Shown here piece after piece: positions 1 through 8,259 of a stretch of DNA of 64,000 nucleotides. Positions within the stretch are counted from its first letter, which is position 1. Each line of letters opens with the position of its first letter. Source of the DNA: Halosegnis marinus (GTDB lineage: Archaea > Halobacteriota > Halobacteria > Halobacteriales > Haloarculaceae); NCBI RefSeq assembly GCF_029338355.1, contig NZ_CP119802.1, positions 930,001-994,000 of the forward strand, written 5' to 3'. A model generated the notes under the pieces. It made no database searches. It saw only the letters and a program-made list of their open reading frames with translations, and was not told the DNA's origin. The translations under genes and the position numbers were made by a program.

Positions 1-12
1 CGAACCCCGACC

Positions 13-945
13 GTGACCGACCGACCCGACACGCTCGACCCCGACCTCGCGGCCGTCGTGGAGGCGTTCGAGGCCTCGGGCGTCCCCGAGTGGCACACCC
101 TCGACATCGAGAGCGCCCGCCGGCTGGAGGACGACCTGTTCGGCGCCGACCGGACGACCCCGGTCGCGTACACCCGCGACGTCGCCGTCGAGGGACCGAA
201 CGGTCCCGTGTCGGTGCGGGCCGTTCGACCGGAAGCGGCGGGGGAGTTGCCCGTCGTCGTCTTCTACCACGGGGGGCTGTGGGCGCTCGGCACCCTCGAC
301 TCTGTGGAGGACATCTGCCGGGAACTGGCCGACCGCGTCCCCGCGGTGGTGCTCGCCGCCGACTACCGTCTCGCGCCCGAACACCCGTTCCCCGCGGGGC
401 TGGACGACTGCGTCGCCGCGTACGAGTGGGCGCGCGAGCACGCCGACGCGTTCGGCGGCGACACCGACCGGGTGAGCGTCGCGGGGACGAGCGCGGGCGG
501 CAACCTCGCCGCCGGGGTCGCGCGCCGCTGCCGGGACGGCGGCCTCCCCGCGCCCGAGCGGCAGGCGCTCCTCTACCCGATGGTCGACGACGACTTCGAC
601 CGGCCCTCGTACCGCGAGAACGCCGACGGGCCGCTCCTCACGCGCGACGCGGTCGAACACTTCTGGGGCGAGTACGTCCGCTCGCCCGTGGACCGCGCGA
701 ACCCTTACGTCGCGCCGCTGCGGGGCGACGCCTCGGGGCTCGCGCCCGCGACCGTCGTCACGGCCGGCTTCGACCCGCTGCGCGATGAGGGGACCGCCTA
801 CGCCGAGGCGCTCGCGGGGGCTGGGGTCGCGGTCGACCACCGCCACTACCCGTCGATGTGCCACGGCTTCCTCTCCCTGACCGACGAGGTGGCCGTCGCC
901 GACGGGGCGATGGCCGACCTCGCGGCGGACCTCGGCGGCGAGTAG
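13..945 (+). CDS. alpha/beta hydrolase, HSL-type esterase/lipase
   Basis: A 310-residue cytoplasmic carboxylesterase-like protein of the hormone-sensitive-lipase branch. The oxyanion-hole motif HGG is at residues 86-88. The nucleophile elbow GTSAGG places the catalytic Ser at 160, and the likely Asp and His are near 254 (GFDPLRD) and 284 (CHGF). Length and domain cover are complete for the family. The start is a GTG 12 bases into the window, so its promoter lies outside and a longer start cannot be excluded. The substrate is unknown; a short-chain acyl ester is typical of the family. No operon partner is evident; the next gene begins about 200 bases downstream. Confidence 0.85.
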   Translation: MTDRPDTLDPDLAAVVEAFEASGVPEWHTLDIESARRLEDDLFGADRTTPVAYTRDVAVEGPNGPVSVRAVRPEAAGELPVVVFYHGGLWALGTLDSVEDICRELADRVPAVVLAADYRLAPEHPFPAGLDDCVAAYEWAREHADAFGGDTDRVSVAGTSAGGNLAAGVARRCRDGGLPAPERQALLYPMVDDDFDRPSYRENADGPLLTRDAVEHFWGEYVRSPVDRANPYVAPLRGDASGLAPATVVTAGFDPLRDEGTAYAEALAGAGVAVDHRHYPSMCHGFLSLTDEVAVADGAMADLAADLGGE

Positions 946-1143
946 TCGCGCGGACCCGAAACGCTCCCCTCGACCCCGTGACGCCGCCGAGCGACCGTGT
1001 TCGGCAACGAACGGGCCACTCCCGCCCCCGCACTCGTGTTCCGCCGTCCGCCGCCGGGGCCGTTTTCGTATCCCCACATACGGTTTACCGCTCGGCGACG
1101 GCGCTACGCGGCCCTTTTGCGTCTCCGGCCTGTTAGCCGTCCT

Positions 1144-2049
1144 ATGGTCCAGAACGTCGCTCCGCTGATGGCGGAGCTGGAGTCCGAGGACTTCTATCTG
1201 CTCTCCGGGCTCGAACAGGGGATGCGCTTCTCGCGGTGGGTCGCCCGGGGGAAGCTCTCGGAGTTCTCCCGGCTCGACGACGAGGAGGTGTCCCACCGGC
1301 TCGACCGCTGTGAGCGCCGGGGGCTGATCGAGCGCAAGACCATCCAGTACACCGGCTTCCGGCTGACGTTCGAGGGGTACGACGCGCTCGCGCTGCGCAC
1401 CTTCTCCGAGCGCGACAGCATCGAGGGCGTCGGCGCGCCGCTGGGCGTCGGCAAGGAGTCCGACGTGTACGAGGCGCGGTCGTACAAGCCGCTCGCGCTG
1501 AAGTTCCACCGCGAGGGGTACACGAACTTCCGCGAGGTGAAACGCGAGCGCGAGTACACCGCCGACCGGAACCACATCTCGTGGTTCTACACCGCGCGCA
1601 AGGCCGCCGAACGCGAGTACGAGGCCCTGCGGACGGTGTACCCGCAGGTGTCGGTCCCCCGGCCCGTGGACCACAACCGCCACGGCGTCGTGATGGAGAA
1701 ACTGGAGGGCGTGGAGCTGTCGAAGGCCGCGCTCGACCCCGAGCAGGCCGTCGGCGTCCTCGACCTGGTGCTCGACGAGGTGGCCGAGGCGTACGCGCAG
1801 GGGTACGTCCACGCCGACATGTCCGAGTACAACGTCTTCGTCGCCAGCGACGGCGTCACCGTCTTCGACTGGCCGCAGGCCGTCCCCGTGGACCACGAGA
1901 ACGCCGACGAGTTCCTCGAACGCGACTGCGGGAACGTCGTGAGCTACTTCGCCCGGAAATACCCCTCCGAGACGCCCGATATCGACGTTTCGGCGCTCGC
2001 CGACGCCGTTCGCGCCGGGGAGTTCGACGGCGTCCGCGCGCTGGCGTAA
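1144..2049 (+). CDS. rio2: RIO2-type serine/threonine protein kinase
   Basis: A 301-residue atypical kinase. In archaea and eukaryotes Rio2 acts in maturation of the small ribosomal subunit. The first ~90 residues form the winged-helix domain typical of Rio2. The kinase domain follows, with glycine-rich loop GVGKESDVYEA, ATP-binding Lys in LALKFHREG, catalytic loop HADMSEYN and metal-binding motif in FDWPQ. An upstream in-frame start would add 49 arginine-rich residues unlike the family. ATG 1144 is preferred because a T-rich box at about 1112-1120 sits about 27 nt upstream, as for other leaderless genes here. Ribosomal protein L15e lies close downstream on the same strand, which fits a translation role. 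Confidence 0.95.
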   Translation: MVQNVAPLMAELESEDFYLLSGLEQGMRFSRWVARGKLSEFSRLDDEEVSHRLDRCERRGLIERKTIQYTGFRLTFEGYDALALRTFSERDSIEGVGAPLGVGKESDVYEARSYKPLALKFHREGYTNFREVKREREYTADRNHISWFYTARKAAEREYEALRTVYPQVSVPRPVDHNRHGVVMEKLEGVELSKAALDPEQAVGVLDLVLDEVAEAYAQGYVHADMSEYNVFVASDGVTVFDWPQAVPVDHENADEFLERDCGNVVSYFARKYPSETPDIDVSALADAVRAGEFDGVRALA

Positions 2050-2109
2050 ACCGCCCGTTGCGATACGAAATCCCGACACCGCTTTGCCATCCCGCCCCCA
2101 GCCCCGAGC

Positions 2110-2406
2110 GTGTACCTCGTCACCTTTCGGCTGCGCCCGGGCGAGTACGACGACGAGTTCCGGGAACTGAACGCGGCCGTCGAGCGCGCCGCGGAGACCA
2201 CGCCCGGCTACGCGGGCCGGCGCGTGTGGGAGTCGCCCGACGGCGCGGAGACGCTGGTGGTCTATCGCTGGGAGACCCTGGAGGCGCTGGCCGCCTTCGC
2301 CGCCGACGAGGACCACCGCGAGGCGAAGCGTCGCTGGGCGGAGTGGTACGAGGAGTACGAGGTGACCGTCGCAGAGGTGGTGGACACGTACGGGAACGGG
2401 AGGTGA
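2110..2406 (+). CDS. ABM-type antibiotic biosynthesis monooxygenase domain protein
   Basis: A 98-residue single-domain protein of the dimeric alpha/beta-barrel (ABM) fold: beta-strand YLVTFRLRPG, helix, GYAGRRVWESPDG, then LVVYRWETLEALAAF and a C-terminal helix with HREAKRRW. Family members include quinol-oxidising and haem-degrading monooxygenases, but many are uncharacterised and small size prevents an exact call. GTG 2110 lies about 26 nt after a TATA-like CTTTGCC at 2082-2088, so the mRNA is probably leaderless. It is 60 bases downstream of rio2 with no sign of functional linkage. Confidence 0.7.
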   Translation: MYLVTFRLRPGEYDDEFRELNAAVERAAETTPGYAGRRVWESPDGAETLVVYRWETLEALAAFAADEDHREAKRRWAEWYEEYEVTVAEVVDTYGNGR

Positions 2407-2546
2407 GATTCGACGCCCTTTTGCCCGCGAACGGGGAAGTGAGTCCAAGCACGTCGGCTCGCGGGCCCCGACGGGCACCTGCTACGGCAGGACGGGATGT
2501 GACACGGCGGCCGTGTTGAACCACGCAACGCCCGCGGAGACAACAA

Positions 2547-3137
2547 ATGGCACGAAGCTTCTACTCGCACATCGCGGAGGCCTGGCAGTCCCCGAAGGAG
2601 GGGAAACTGGCCGAACTCCAGTGGCAGCGACAGCAGGAATGGCGAAAGCAGGGCGCTATCGAGCGCGTCGAGCGACCGACCCGACTCGACCGGGCGCGCT
2701 CGCTCGGCTACAAGGCGAAGCAGGGCGTCGTCGTCGCCCGCGTCGCCGTCCGCAAGGGGAGCGCGCGCAAGCAGCGCTTCAAGGCGGGCCGCCGCTCGAA
2801 GCGGCAGGGTGTGAACAAGATCACCCGCCGCAAGTCCATCCAGCGCATCGCCGAGGAGCGGGCCTCCCGGAAGTTCCGCAACCTCCGCACGCTGAACAGC
2901 TACTGGGTCGGCGAGGACGGCTCGCAGAAGTGGTTCGAGGTCATCCTGCTCGACCCGGAGCACGGCGCCATCCAGTCCGACGACGACCTGAACTGGATCT
3001 GTGACGACAGCCAGCGCGGCCGCGCGTTCCGCGGCAAGACCAGCGCGGGCCAGCAGGGCCGCGGGCTGACGACGCGCGGCACCGGCACGGAACACACCCG
3101 CCCCTCCATCCGCTCGAACAACGGGCGCGGCAAGTAA
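2547..3137 (+). CDS. rpl15e: 50S ribosomal protein L15e
   Basis: A 196-residue large-subunit ribosomal protein of the archaeal/eukaryotic L15e family, full length. The N-terminus [13 protein letters not shown] and the basic block around residues 55-100 ([18 protein letters not shown], then [19 protein letters not shown]) are diagnostic. The C-terminus is rich in Arg/Gly/Ser and ends SNNGRGK. The protein is strongly basic, unlike the acidic proteome around it, as expected for rRNA binding. It starts at ATG 2547 about 140 bases after the ABM gene and appears monocistronic or cotranscribed with the SUI1 gene 49 bases downstream. Confidence 0.98.
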   Translation: MARSFYSHIAEAWQSPKEGKLAELQWQRQQEWRKQGAIERVERPTRLDRARSLGYKAKQGVVVARVAVRKGSARKQRFKAGRRSKRQGVNKITRRKSIQRIAEERASRKFRNLRTLNSYWVGEDGSQKWFEVILLDPEHGAIQSDDDLNWICDDSQRGRAFRGKTSAGQQGRGLTTRGTGTEHTRPSIRSNNGRGK

Positions 3138-3186
3138 CACCCGGACCGCCCGGGCACGCTTTCTCCTCGCGGCGCGTAGCTCTCGC

Positions 3187-3465
3187 GTGAACGACACCGA
3201 CGGGTTCGACGAGTTCGACCCGATGGACGACCTCGACCGCGCGGAAACCACGCTCTCGATACGCGTCGAGTCGCGCCGCTACGGCAAGCCGATGACCGTC
3301 GTCGAGGGGTTCGGCGACGGGACGGACCTGAGGGCGCTCGCCTCGACGCTGAAGAAGCGCATCGGGACCGGCGGCACCGTCGAGGACGGGACGATAGAGC
3401 TCCAGGGCGACCACCGCGACCGCCTGCCGGAACTGCTGGAGAAGGAAGGGTACGCCGTCGCCTAG
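3187..3465 (+). CDS. SUI1/eIF1-family translation initiation factor
   Basis: A 92-residue protein. After an acidic N-terminal extension of ~20 residues it carries the SUI1 fold with YGKPMTVVEGF, then LKKRIGTGGTVEDGTIELQGDH, the family's most conserved stretch, and ends in ELLEKEGY. Archaeal aIF1 helps start-codon selection on the 30S subunit. This version could be aIF1 itself or the YciH-like paralogue found in many archaea. GTG 3187 lies about 24 nt after a CTTTCTC box at 3161-3167. Its stop codon TAG shares the palindrome CTAG with the stop of the convergent membrane-protein gene. Confidence 0.85.
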   Translation: MNDTDGFDEFDPMDDLDRAETTLSIRVESRRYGKPMTVVEGFGDGTDLRALASTLKKRIGTGGTVEDGTIELQGDHRDRLPELLEKEGYAVA

Positions 3466-3884
3466 AACGCGGCGCGGCCGACGAGCGGAACGGCGATACC
3501 GACCGCCGCGACGACGTGGAACACGCCGAGAACGACGAGGCCGAGCGTCGTCATGCCGGGCATCGCGGCCGCCCCGGTGACGAGCGGGACGAACGAGAGG
3601 GCCAGCACGAGCGCCGCGAGCGCGAGGAAGTCGCGGGTCGCGGTCTCGCGGGCGGCCAGCAGCGCGTAGACGAGCGTCCCGCCCGCGGCCGCGAGCAGGG
3701 TGACGAGGACGATTGGCGTCCAGCCGAACGGGTCGAGCGCCGCGAGGTCCGGCGCGAGCAGGACGGCGACGAGGCGGACGGCGGCGACGCCCGCGAGGGC
3801 GAACGCCGCGGCGGTGAGGCCCCGGCGCGCCAGCGTGTTTCGGTCGACGCCGGCCGAGCGGGGGACGGTAGTGACGGTAGCCAT
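3462..3884 (-). CDS. four-TM integral membrane protein (DUF6069-like)
   Basis: A 140-residue protein with four predicted transmembrane helices (approximately residues 22-45, 53-75, 84-107 and 112-135) after a short polar N-terminus. Spacing and Gly/Ala/Val-rich helices resemble the haloarchaeal/actinobacterial DUF6069 family, which has no known function. A longer in-frame extension exists, but ATG 3884 is the first start that gives a normal membrane protein. It is convergent with the SUI1 gene; both stops read from the same four bases CTAG (3462-3465). Confidence 0.7.
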   Translation of the reverse strand: MATVTTVPRSAGVDRNTLARRGLTAAAFALAGVAAVRLVAVLLAPDLAALDPFGWTPIVLVTLLAAAGGTLVYALLAARETATRDFLALAALVLALSFVPLVTGAAAMPGMTTLGLVVLGVFHVVAAVGIAVPLVGRAAF

Positions 3885-3962
3885 ACCGACCGTCTTCGCG
3901 CTCCGAGGAGATAACCGCGCCGGCTGCCCACTGTTATAGGGCCGGCGCCCGCACGGTCGGGT

Positions 3963-4367
3963 ATGGGAGACGGAATCGACCGCGTCGATACGGGGAAGCG
4001 AGCGGCGAGCGGGCCGGGGCGACTCGGCCGACTGCTGTTCGGGCTGGGAATGGCGCTGCAGGCAACGGAGGACTTCCGGGACATGGAGGACACGGTGGAG
4101 TACGCCGAGTCGGCGGGCGTCCCCGCCCCCGACCTGCTCGCGCCGCTGGCCTCCGGGATGATGTTCGTCGGCGGGCTGGGCGTCGCGTTCTGGAAGCTCC
4201 CGAAGGTGGCGACCGGCGCGGTGGCGGCCTTCCTCGCCGTCGTGACGCCGACGATGCACGACTTCTGGAACGAGGAGGGCGACGCGAGCGGCGAACGGCT
4301 GGCCTTCTTCGGCAACCTCGCGATGTTCGGCGCGGCGCTCGCGTTCCTGCGCGAGGCCTACAAGTAG
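3963..4367 (+). CDS. DoxX-family membrane protein
   Basis: A 134-residue membrane protein of the DoxX superfamily. It has a positively charged N-terminus, a first helix LGRLLFGLGMALQA, a soluble loop with Asp/Glu, and further helices around residues 58-80, 84-100 and 112-128 with the family's PKVATGAVAAF and MHDFW patterns. DoxX proteins are small inner-membrane proteins linked to respiratory quinone or sulfur chemistry; the exact role here is unknown. The gene is convergent with a TetR regulator and the 3' ends overlap by 10 bases. Confidence 0.75.
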   Translation: MGDGIDRVDTGKRAASGPGRLGRLLFGLGMALQATEDFRDMEDTVEYAESAGVPAPDLLAPLASGMMFVGGLGVAFWKLPKVATGAVAAFLAVVTPTMHDFWNEEGDASGERLAFFGNLAMFGAALAFLREAYK

Positions 4368-4945
4368 AGTTCGGCGGCGAGGTAGCCGTCGACGACCTCA
4401 CGGACCCCGGCGACGAGCGACGGCCGTATCGTGACGCCCCACGTCAGTCCGCCCGACGCGGCCGCGACGAGCATCGTGGCGGTCTCCTCGGGGTCCACGT
4501 CGGCGAAGTCGCCGCGCTCGACGCCGGCGGCGATGACGCCGGCGAAGCCGTCGTGGATGGCCGCGTAGAGGTCGGCGAACCGCTCGGCGTAGGCCGGTTC
4601 GTGGGGGGCCTGCGCGAGCAGTTCCATCACGGCGACGCGGAAGTCGCGGAACTCGTCGTCCATCTCGCGGGGGAGCAGGCCGTCGAGCATCCGTTCGAGC
4701 GCCGCCGGGGGGTCGTCGGCACCCTCGAACTCGAAGGCGGCGCGGAACGCGTCTACGAGGTAGTCGATGAAGTCCCGCAGGATGGCCTCCTTGTCGTCGT
4801 AGTGGTAGTAGAGCAGCGACTTGCTCTTCGGGAACGCGTCCGCGATGGTCTGGACCGTCAAGCCGGCGTAGCCGTGCTCCGCGAGGGCCGCGTAGGTCGC
4901 CTCCATCACCTCCTCCTCCGTCTCGCTGCGGTCGCCCGCGTGCAT
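4358..4945 (-). CDS. TetR/AcrR-family transcriptional regulator
   Basis: A 195-residue one-component repressor. The N-terminal helix-turn-helix covers about residues 12-58 (TYAALAEHGYAGLTVQTIAD, then SKSLLYYHYDDKEAIL), a textbook TetR DNA-binding domain. The rest is the helical ligand-binding and dimerisation domain. ATG 4945 lies 26 nt from a CTTTAGG box at about 4966-4973 on this strand, consistent with a leaderless mRNA. It is divergent from the dUTPase-like gene and convergent with DoxX; either could be a target, but no operator could be assigned. Confidence 0.9.
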   Translation of the reverse strand: MHAGDRSETEEEVMEATYAALAEHGYAGLTVQTIADAFPKSKSLLYYHYDDKEAILRDFIDYLVDAFRAAFEFEGADDPPAALERMLDGLLPREMDDEFRDFRVAVMELLAQAPHEPAYAERFADLYAAIHDGFAGVIAAGVERGDFADVDPEETATMLVAAASGGLTWGVTIRPSLVAGVREVVDGYLAAELYL

Positions 4946-5003
4946 ACCCTCAGGCTGGGGACGCCGCCTAAAGCCGCTTCGGTGCGGAAACGGCCGACAG
5001 CGA

Positions 5004-5010
5004 TTTATCC
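5004..5010 (+). promoter_or_regulatory. TATA box for the dUTPase-like gene
   Basis: The box TTTATCC is centred about 26 nt before ATG 5032, so transcription probably starts at or within a base of the start codon (leaderless mRNA). Confidence 0.6.
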
Positions 5011-5031
5011 GGTGACGCGACAGCCGGGGGT

Positions 5032-5496
5032 ATGTACGAGAGCGGGGCGTTCGTCGCCGCCCACCTCGACCCGGTCGCTGACGAACAGGTCCAGCCCAAC
5101 GGCGTCGACCTGACGCTCGCCGCGGTGGAGCGACAGGTCGAACCCGGCCGCATCGACACGGACGGCAAGCGGGTCGGCGCTCGCGAGACGGTCGAACCGG
5201 ACGACGACGGCGTCTACCGGCTGGAGCCGGGCGCGTACGTCGCCCGCTACGGCGAGGTGATCGCGGTCCCGGACGACCACGTCGGCTTCGTGTTCCCCCG
5301 GTCGTCGCTCATTCGCAACTCCTGTATGCTCAACACGGCGGTGTGGGACGCCGGCTACGAGGGCCGCGGCGAGGGGCTGTTACAGGTGGGTCACACGGTC
5401 GAAATCGAGCGGGGCGCGCGAATCGCACAGTTCGTCCTCTCGACGGCCGACCACGAGGGGCACTACGACGGCACGTACCAGGGCGAGAACCGGTGA
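5032..5496 (+). CDS. dut: dUTP diphosphatase / dCTP deaminase-superfamily protein
   Basis: A 154-residue trimeric-dUTPase-fold enzyme that would hydrolyse dUTP to dUMP, keeping uracil out of DNA, or act as the related dCTP deaminase. Visible motifs are QPNGVDLTL (motif 1-like), the phosphate-binding PRSSLIRNSC, then NTAVWDAGYEGRGEG and the C-terminal EIERGARIAQFVL. Dcd-type enzymes share these; haloarchaeal copies of this size are usually annotated as dUTPase. The start at ATG 5032 is fixed by the TATA box. Two-component genes follow 20-75 bases later on the same strand but are functionally unrelated. Confidence 0.8.
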   Translation: MYESGAFVAAHLDPVADEQVQPNGVDLTLAAVERQVEPGRIDTDGKRVGARETVEPDDDGVYRLEPGAYVARYGEVIAVPDDHVGFVFPRSSLIRNSCMLNTAVWDAGYEGRGEGLLQVGHTVEIERGARIAQFVLSTADHEGHYDGTYQGENR

Positions 5497-5550
5497 CAGG
5501 GGGCGTTCTCACGGCGTGAAACGGCCTCCCGCCTTTATGGTGGGTCGCGG

Positions 5551-5564
5551 TGTACATACGTACA
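5551..5564. promoter_or_regulatory. dyad TGTAC-n4-GTACA at the kinase promoter
   Basis: A 5-bp perfect inverted repeat with a 4-nt spacer lies between the TATA-like TTTATGG (5534-5540) and ATG 5570 of the histidine kinase, covering the expected transcription start. Its position suits a repressor or autoregulatory operator. There is no second copy in the window to support it. Confidence 0.35.
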
Positions 5565-5569
5565 ATAGA

Positions 5570-6592
5570 ATGGCCGCGGGGATGGAACCGGAGTCGTTCA
5601 CCGACCGGGCGTTCTTCGAGGCGCTGGTCCAGAACGGCTCCGACGCGATCGTGACGATAGACACGGAGAGCCGCATCCGCTTCGCGAACGACGCGACGGA
5701 GCGGGTGTTCGGTTACGAGCCGGCCGAACTCGTCGGCGAGCCGCTGACGCGGATCATGCCGGACCGGTTCCACGAGGCCCACCACAGCGCCGTGGACCGG
5801 TACCTGGAGACCGGCGACCGCACCCTCGACTGGGGCGGCATCGAGCTGCCGGCCGAACACGCCGACGGCCACGAGATACAGGTCTCGGTCACCTTCGAGG
5901 AGTACGAGTACGAGGGCGAGACGGTGTTCTCGGGCATCATGCGCGATATCTCCGACCGGAAGGAGCGCGAGCGCAAGCTCGAACAGCAGAACGAGCAGCT
6001 CGAACGGTTCGCCTCCGTCGTGAGCCACGACCTGCGGAGCCCGCTCCAGACGGCGAAGGCGACGCTCGCCGTGGCGCGCGCGAACGACGACGAGGAGGCC
6101 CTCGCCGAACTGGACGACCTGCTCGACCGGATGGACGAACTCGTCGACGACGTGCTCGCGCTGGCGACGCAGGGGCAGGCCGTCGACGACCCCGAGGAGG
6201 TGTCGCTCGCAACCGTCGCCGACGAGGCGTGGCACGTGGCCGGCGGCGACCAGACGTTCGAGACCGACGAGCGGCGGCTGGTGGCCGACCCCGAGCGGCT
6301 CCGGACGCTGCTTGAGAACCTCTTCCGCAACGTCGACGACCACGCCGACGCCGGGAGCGTGCGGGTCGGGGCGCTCCCCGACGGCTTCTACGTCGAGGAC
6401 GACGGCCGCGGGCTCGACGGCGTCGAGACCGACCGCCTGTTCGAGCACGGCTACACGACCGCCGACGAAGGGACCGGCATCGGCCTGAACATCGTCGAGA
6501 CGGTGGCGACGGCCCACGGCTGGCGCGTCGGGGCGGGCGAGAGCGACGACGGCGGCGCCCGCTTCGAGTTCCACGAGGTGGTGACGCGGTGA
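5570..6592 (+). CDS. PAS-domain sensor histidine kinase
   Basis: A 340-residue soluble kinase without membrane segments. A PAS domain spans about residues 10-130 (DAIVTIDTESRIRFAN, then FGYEPAELVGEPL). The dimerisation/phosphoacceptor H-box FASVVSHDLRSPLQ places His at 153. The HATPase domain carries the N-box NLFRNVDDH, G1 VEDDGRGL and G2 GTGIGLNIVETV. It should sense an intracellular redox, light or ligand signal and phosphorylate the response regulator that overlaps its stop by 4 bases. An in-frame start at 5516 exists but lies upstream of the TATA box; ATG 5570 (or 5582) is preferred. Confidence 0.9.
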   Translation: MAAGMEPESFTDRAFFEALVQNGSDAIVTIDTESRIRFANDATERVFGYEPAELVGEPLTRIMPDRFHEAHHSAVDRYLETGDRTLDWGGIELPAEHADGHEIQVSVTFEEYEYEGETVFSGIMRDISDRKERERKLEQQNEQLERFASVVSHDLRSPLQTAKATLAVARANDDEEALAELDDLLDRMDELVDDVLALATQGQAVDDPEEVSLATVADEAWHVAGGDQTFETDERRLVADPERLRTLLENLFRNVDDHADAGSVRVGALPDGFYVEDDGRGLDGVETDRLFEHGYTTADEGTGIGLNIVETVATAHGWRVGAGESDDGGARFEFHEVVTR

Positions 6593-7191
6593 CCGCGGCC
6601 TCGAACGACCGGCTCTCGACGGACGGCGCGGGCGACGACGGCCGCGAGCCGGTCGTCCTCGTCGTCGACGACGAGGAGCGCGTGACGCAGGCGTTCGACC
6701 TCTGGCTCGACGGGTACGACGTGCGCACGGCCACCTCCGGCGAGGCGGCCCTGGAGACGCTCGACGACGAGGTGGACGTGATACTGCTCGACCGGCAGAT
6801 GCCGGGGATGAACGGCGACGAGGTGCTCGAACGGGTGCGCGAGGGCGAGCACTCGCCGCGCGTGGCGATGGTCACCGGCGTCGCGCCGACGTTCGACGTG
6901 GTGGACATGCCGTTCGACGACTACCTGGAGAAGCCCGTCGGGCAGGAGGAGTTGCGGGCGGTCATCGAGCGCCTGCTCGACCGCTCGGCGTACGACGAGC
7001 GCATCGCCGAACTGGAGGCCACGACGCGGAAGGTCGAGCTGTTGCGCGAGCGACACACCGACTCGGAGCTGGCCGACAGCGAGGAGTTCGGCGAGCTGAC
7101 CGACCGGCGCGACCGGCTCCGGTACGAGGCCGACGAACTGCTCGCGGACCTCGGTCCCGAGGAGTTCGCCCGGCTGATGCAGGACCTGTAA
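6589..7191 (+). CDS. HalX-domain response regulator
   Basis: A 200-residue regulator. The receiver domain (about 20-130) has acidic pocket VVDDEE, phosphoacceptor Asp68 in VILLDRQMPG, Thr96 and Lys115 in YLEKPVG. The C-terminal HalX domain (about 130-198), a helical domain seen mainly in halophilic archaea, contains ELEATTRKVELLRERHTD. No DNA-binding domain is visible, so output may be protein-protein. Its GTG start overlaps the kinase stop as GTGA, showing translational coupling and a cognate pair. Confidence 0.92.
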   Translation: MTAASNDRLSTDGAGDDGREPVVLVVDDEERVTQAFDLWLDGYDVRTATSGEAALETLDDEVDVILLDRQMPGMNGDEVLERVREGEHSPRVAMVTGVAPTFDVVDMPFDDYLEKPVGQEELRAVIERLLDRSAYDERIAELEATTRKVELLRERHTDSELADSEEFGELTDRRDRLRYEADELLADLGPEEFARLMQDL

Positions 7192-7207
7192 CCCCGCTAC
7201 AAGGATT

Positions 7208-7432
7208 TCACTCCCCGGTGAGGGAGAGCTCGCGGAGCGCCCGCCGCTCCGCGCGCCGGAGCGTCCGCGCGACGGTCACCGGGTCGGAGCCGACCATCGT
7301 CGCGACCTCGGTGTGGGTCGTCCTCCGCGGCTGTTCGTAGTAGCCGGCGTCGAGAGCGGCCTCGACGACGCGCCGCTCCTCGTCGGTGAGCTTCGGGCCG
7401 CCGTCGCCGCGCACGGCCGCGGAATCGTTCAC
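7208..7432 (-). CDS. small HTH-10 (Bat-type) DNA-binding protein
   Basis: A 74-residue protein consisting almost wholly of the helix-turn-helix domain found at the C-terminus of bacterio-opsin-activator-like regulators: LTDEERRVVEAALDAGYYE, then TTHTEVATMVGSDPVTVARTL and a terminal ALRELS. It lacks the usual sensor domains, so it is either a minimal regulator or a partner protein. GTG 7432 is chosen because a TTCAAAC-like box sits about 26 nt upstream. A much longer open frame upstream is a GC artefact. It faces away from the catabolic block and may regulate it, but this is inferred only from position. Confidence 0.75.
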   Translation of the reverse strand: MNDSAAVRGDGGPKLTDEERRVVEAALDAGYYEQPRRTTHTEVATMVGSDPVTVARTLRRAERRALRELSLTGE

Positions 7433-7500
7433 GCCGACCGTACAGCGCGCGGGGGTTTGAACCTTCCCGTCCGGGAGGCGGCGACAGAATTCTCGCCCGG

Positions 7501-8121
7501 TCAGATACCGCCGACGCCCGTCTCGGCGTCGGGGAGGTCGTACTCGACGACCTCCATGCCGAGTTCCTCGATGGCCGCGCGCATGTGTTCGTCCTCCGCG
7601 TAGTCGGCGCCGTCCTCCTCGCGGAGCCGCTGGGCCGTCGCCAGCACCTCGCCGCGCCGGTCGTCGGGGATCTCGTACTTGTCCGTCGAGAGCTCGATGA
7701 CGAGGCCGTTGTTGTCGCGGGTGTACAGCGAGTGGAAGATACCCCGGTCGAAGACGTTGTAGCCGCGGCCGTCCTCCTCGATGGCCGCCATGACTTCCTC
7801 GAACTCCTCCGGGTCGACGCTGAAACAGAGGTGGTGGACCGCGCCCGTGCTGGTGCGCTGAGCGCGCGCGGAGTCGCGGTCGTCGCTCACGAAGAAGGTG
7901 AGGATGCGCCCGTCCCCGGTGTCGAAGAAGAGGTGCGTCTGCGAGGGGTCGTCGAGGTTCGGCTGGCGGAGCACGAGCGGCATCCCCAAGAGGTCGCGGT
8001 AGAAGGCGACGGTGTCCGCCTCGTTCGACCCCCAGACGGTGATGTGATCGGTACCGGTGGTGTGGAACGGGGCCTCGGGCAGGTCGGCGGTGACGGGCGG
8101 CCGGTCGGACTGCTGTGACAT
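7501..8121 (-). CDS. VOC (glyoxalase/dioxygenase superfamily) metalloprotein
   Basis: A 206-residue protein with one VOC pair: HTTGTDHITVWGSNEADTVAF near the N-terminus, then TGAVHHLCFSVDPEEF and LVIELSTDK. The His in DHITV, the His in VHHL and the Glu in IELS form the usual metal triad. A charged C-terminal extension of about 50 residues follows. Substrate is unknown; extradiol dioxygenases and glyoxalases share the fold. ATG 8121 lies 26 nt from a CTTATGC box on this strand. It heads a run of minus-strand redox and catabolic genes. Confidence 0.85.
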   Translation of the reverse strand: MSQQSDRPPVTADLPEAPFHTTGTDHITVWGSNEADTVAFYRDLLGMPLVLRQPNLDDPSQTHLFFDTGDGRILTFFVSDDRDSARAQRTSTGAVHHLCFSVDPEEFEEVMAAIEEDGRGYNVFDRGIFHSLYTRDNNGLVIELSTDKYEIPDDRRGEVLATAQRLREEDGADYAEDEHMRAAIEELGMEVVEYDLPDAETGVGGI

Positions 8122-8259
8122 ACTCCCCCTTCGCGCGCCGCCGGCATAAGCCGTCGCGGACACCCGTGTCCACGGGTGACGGGGGTGTCACCGCCGGGTC
8201 GCGGCGCGGTTTCCTCGGCCGGCGATGCCGGCCTCGTGTTCCGTCGCTCGTGGAGCGAC

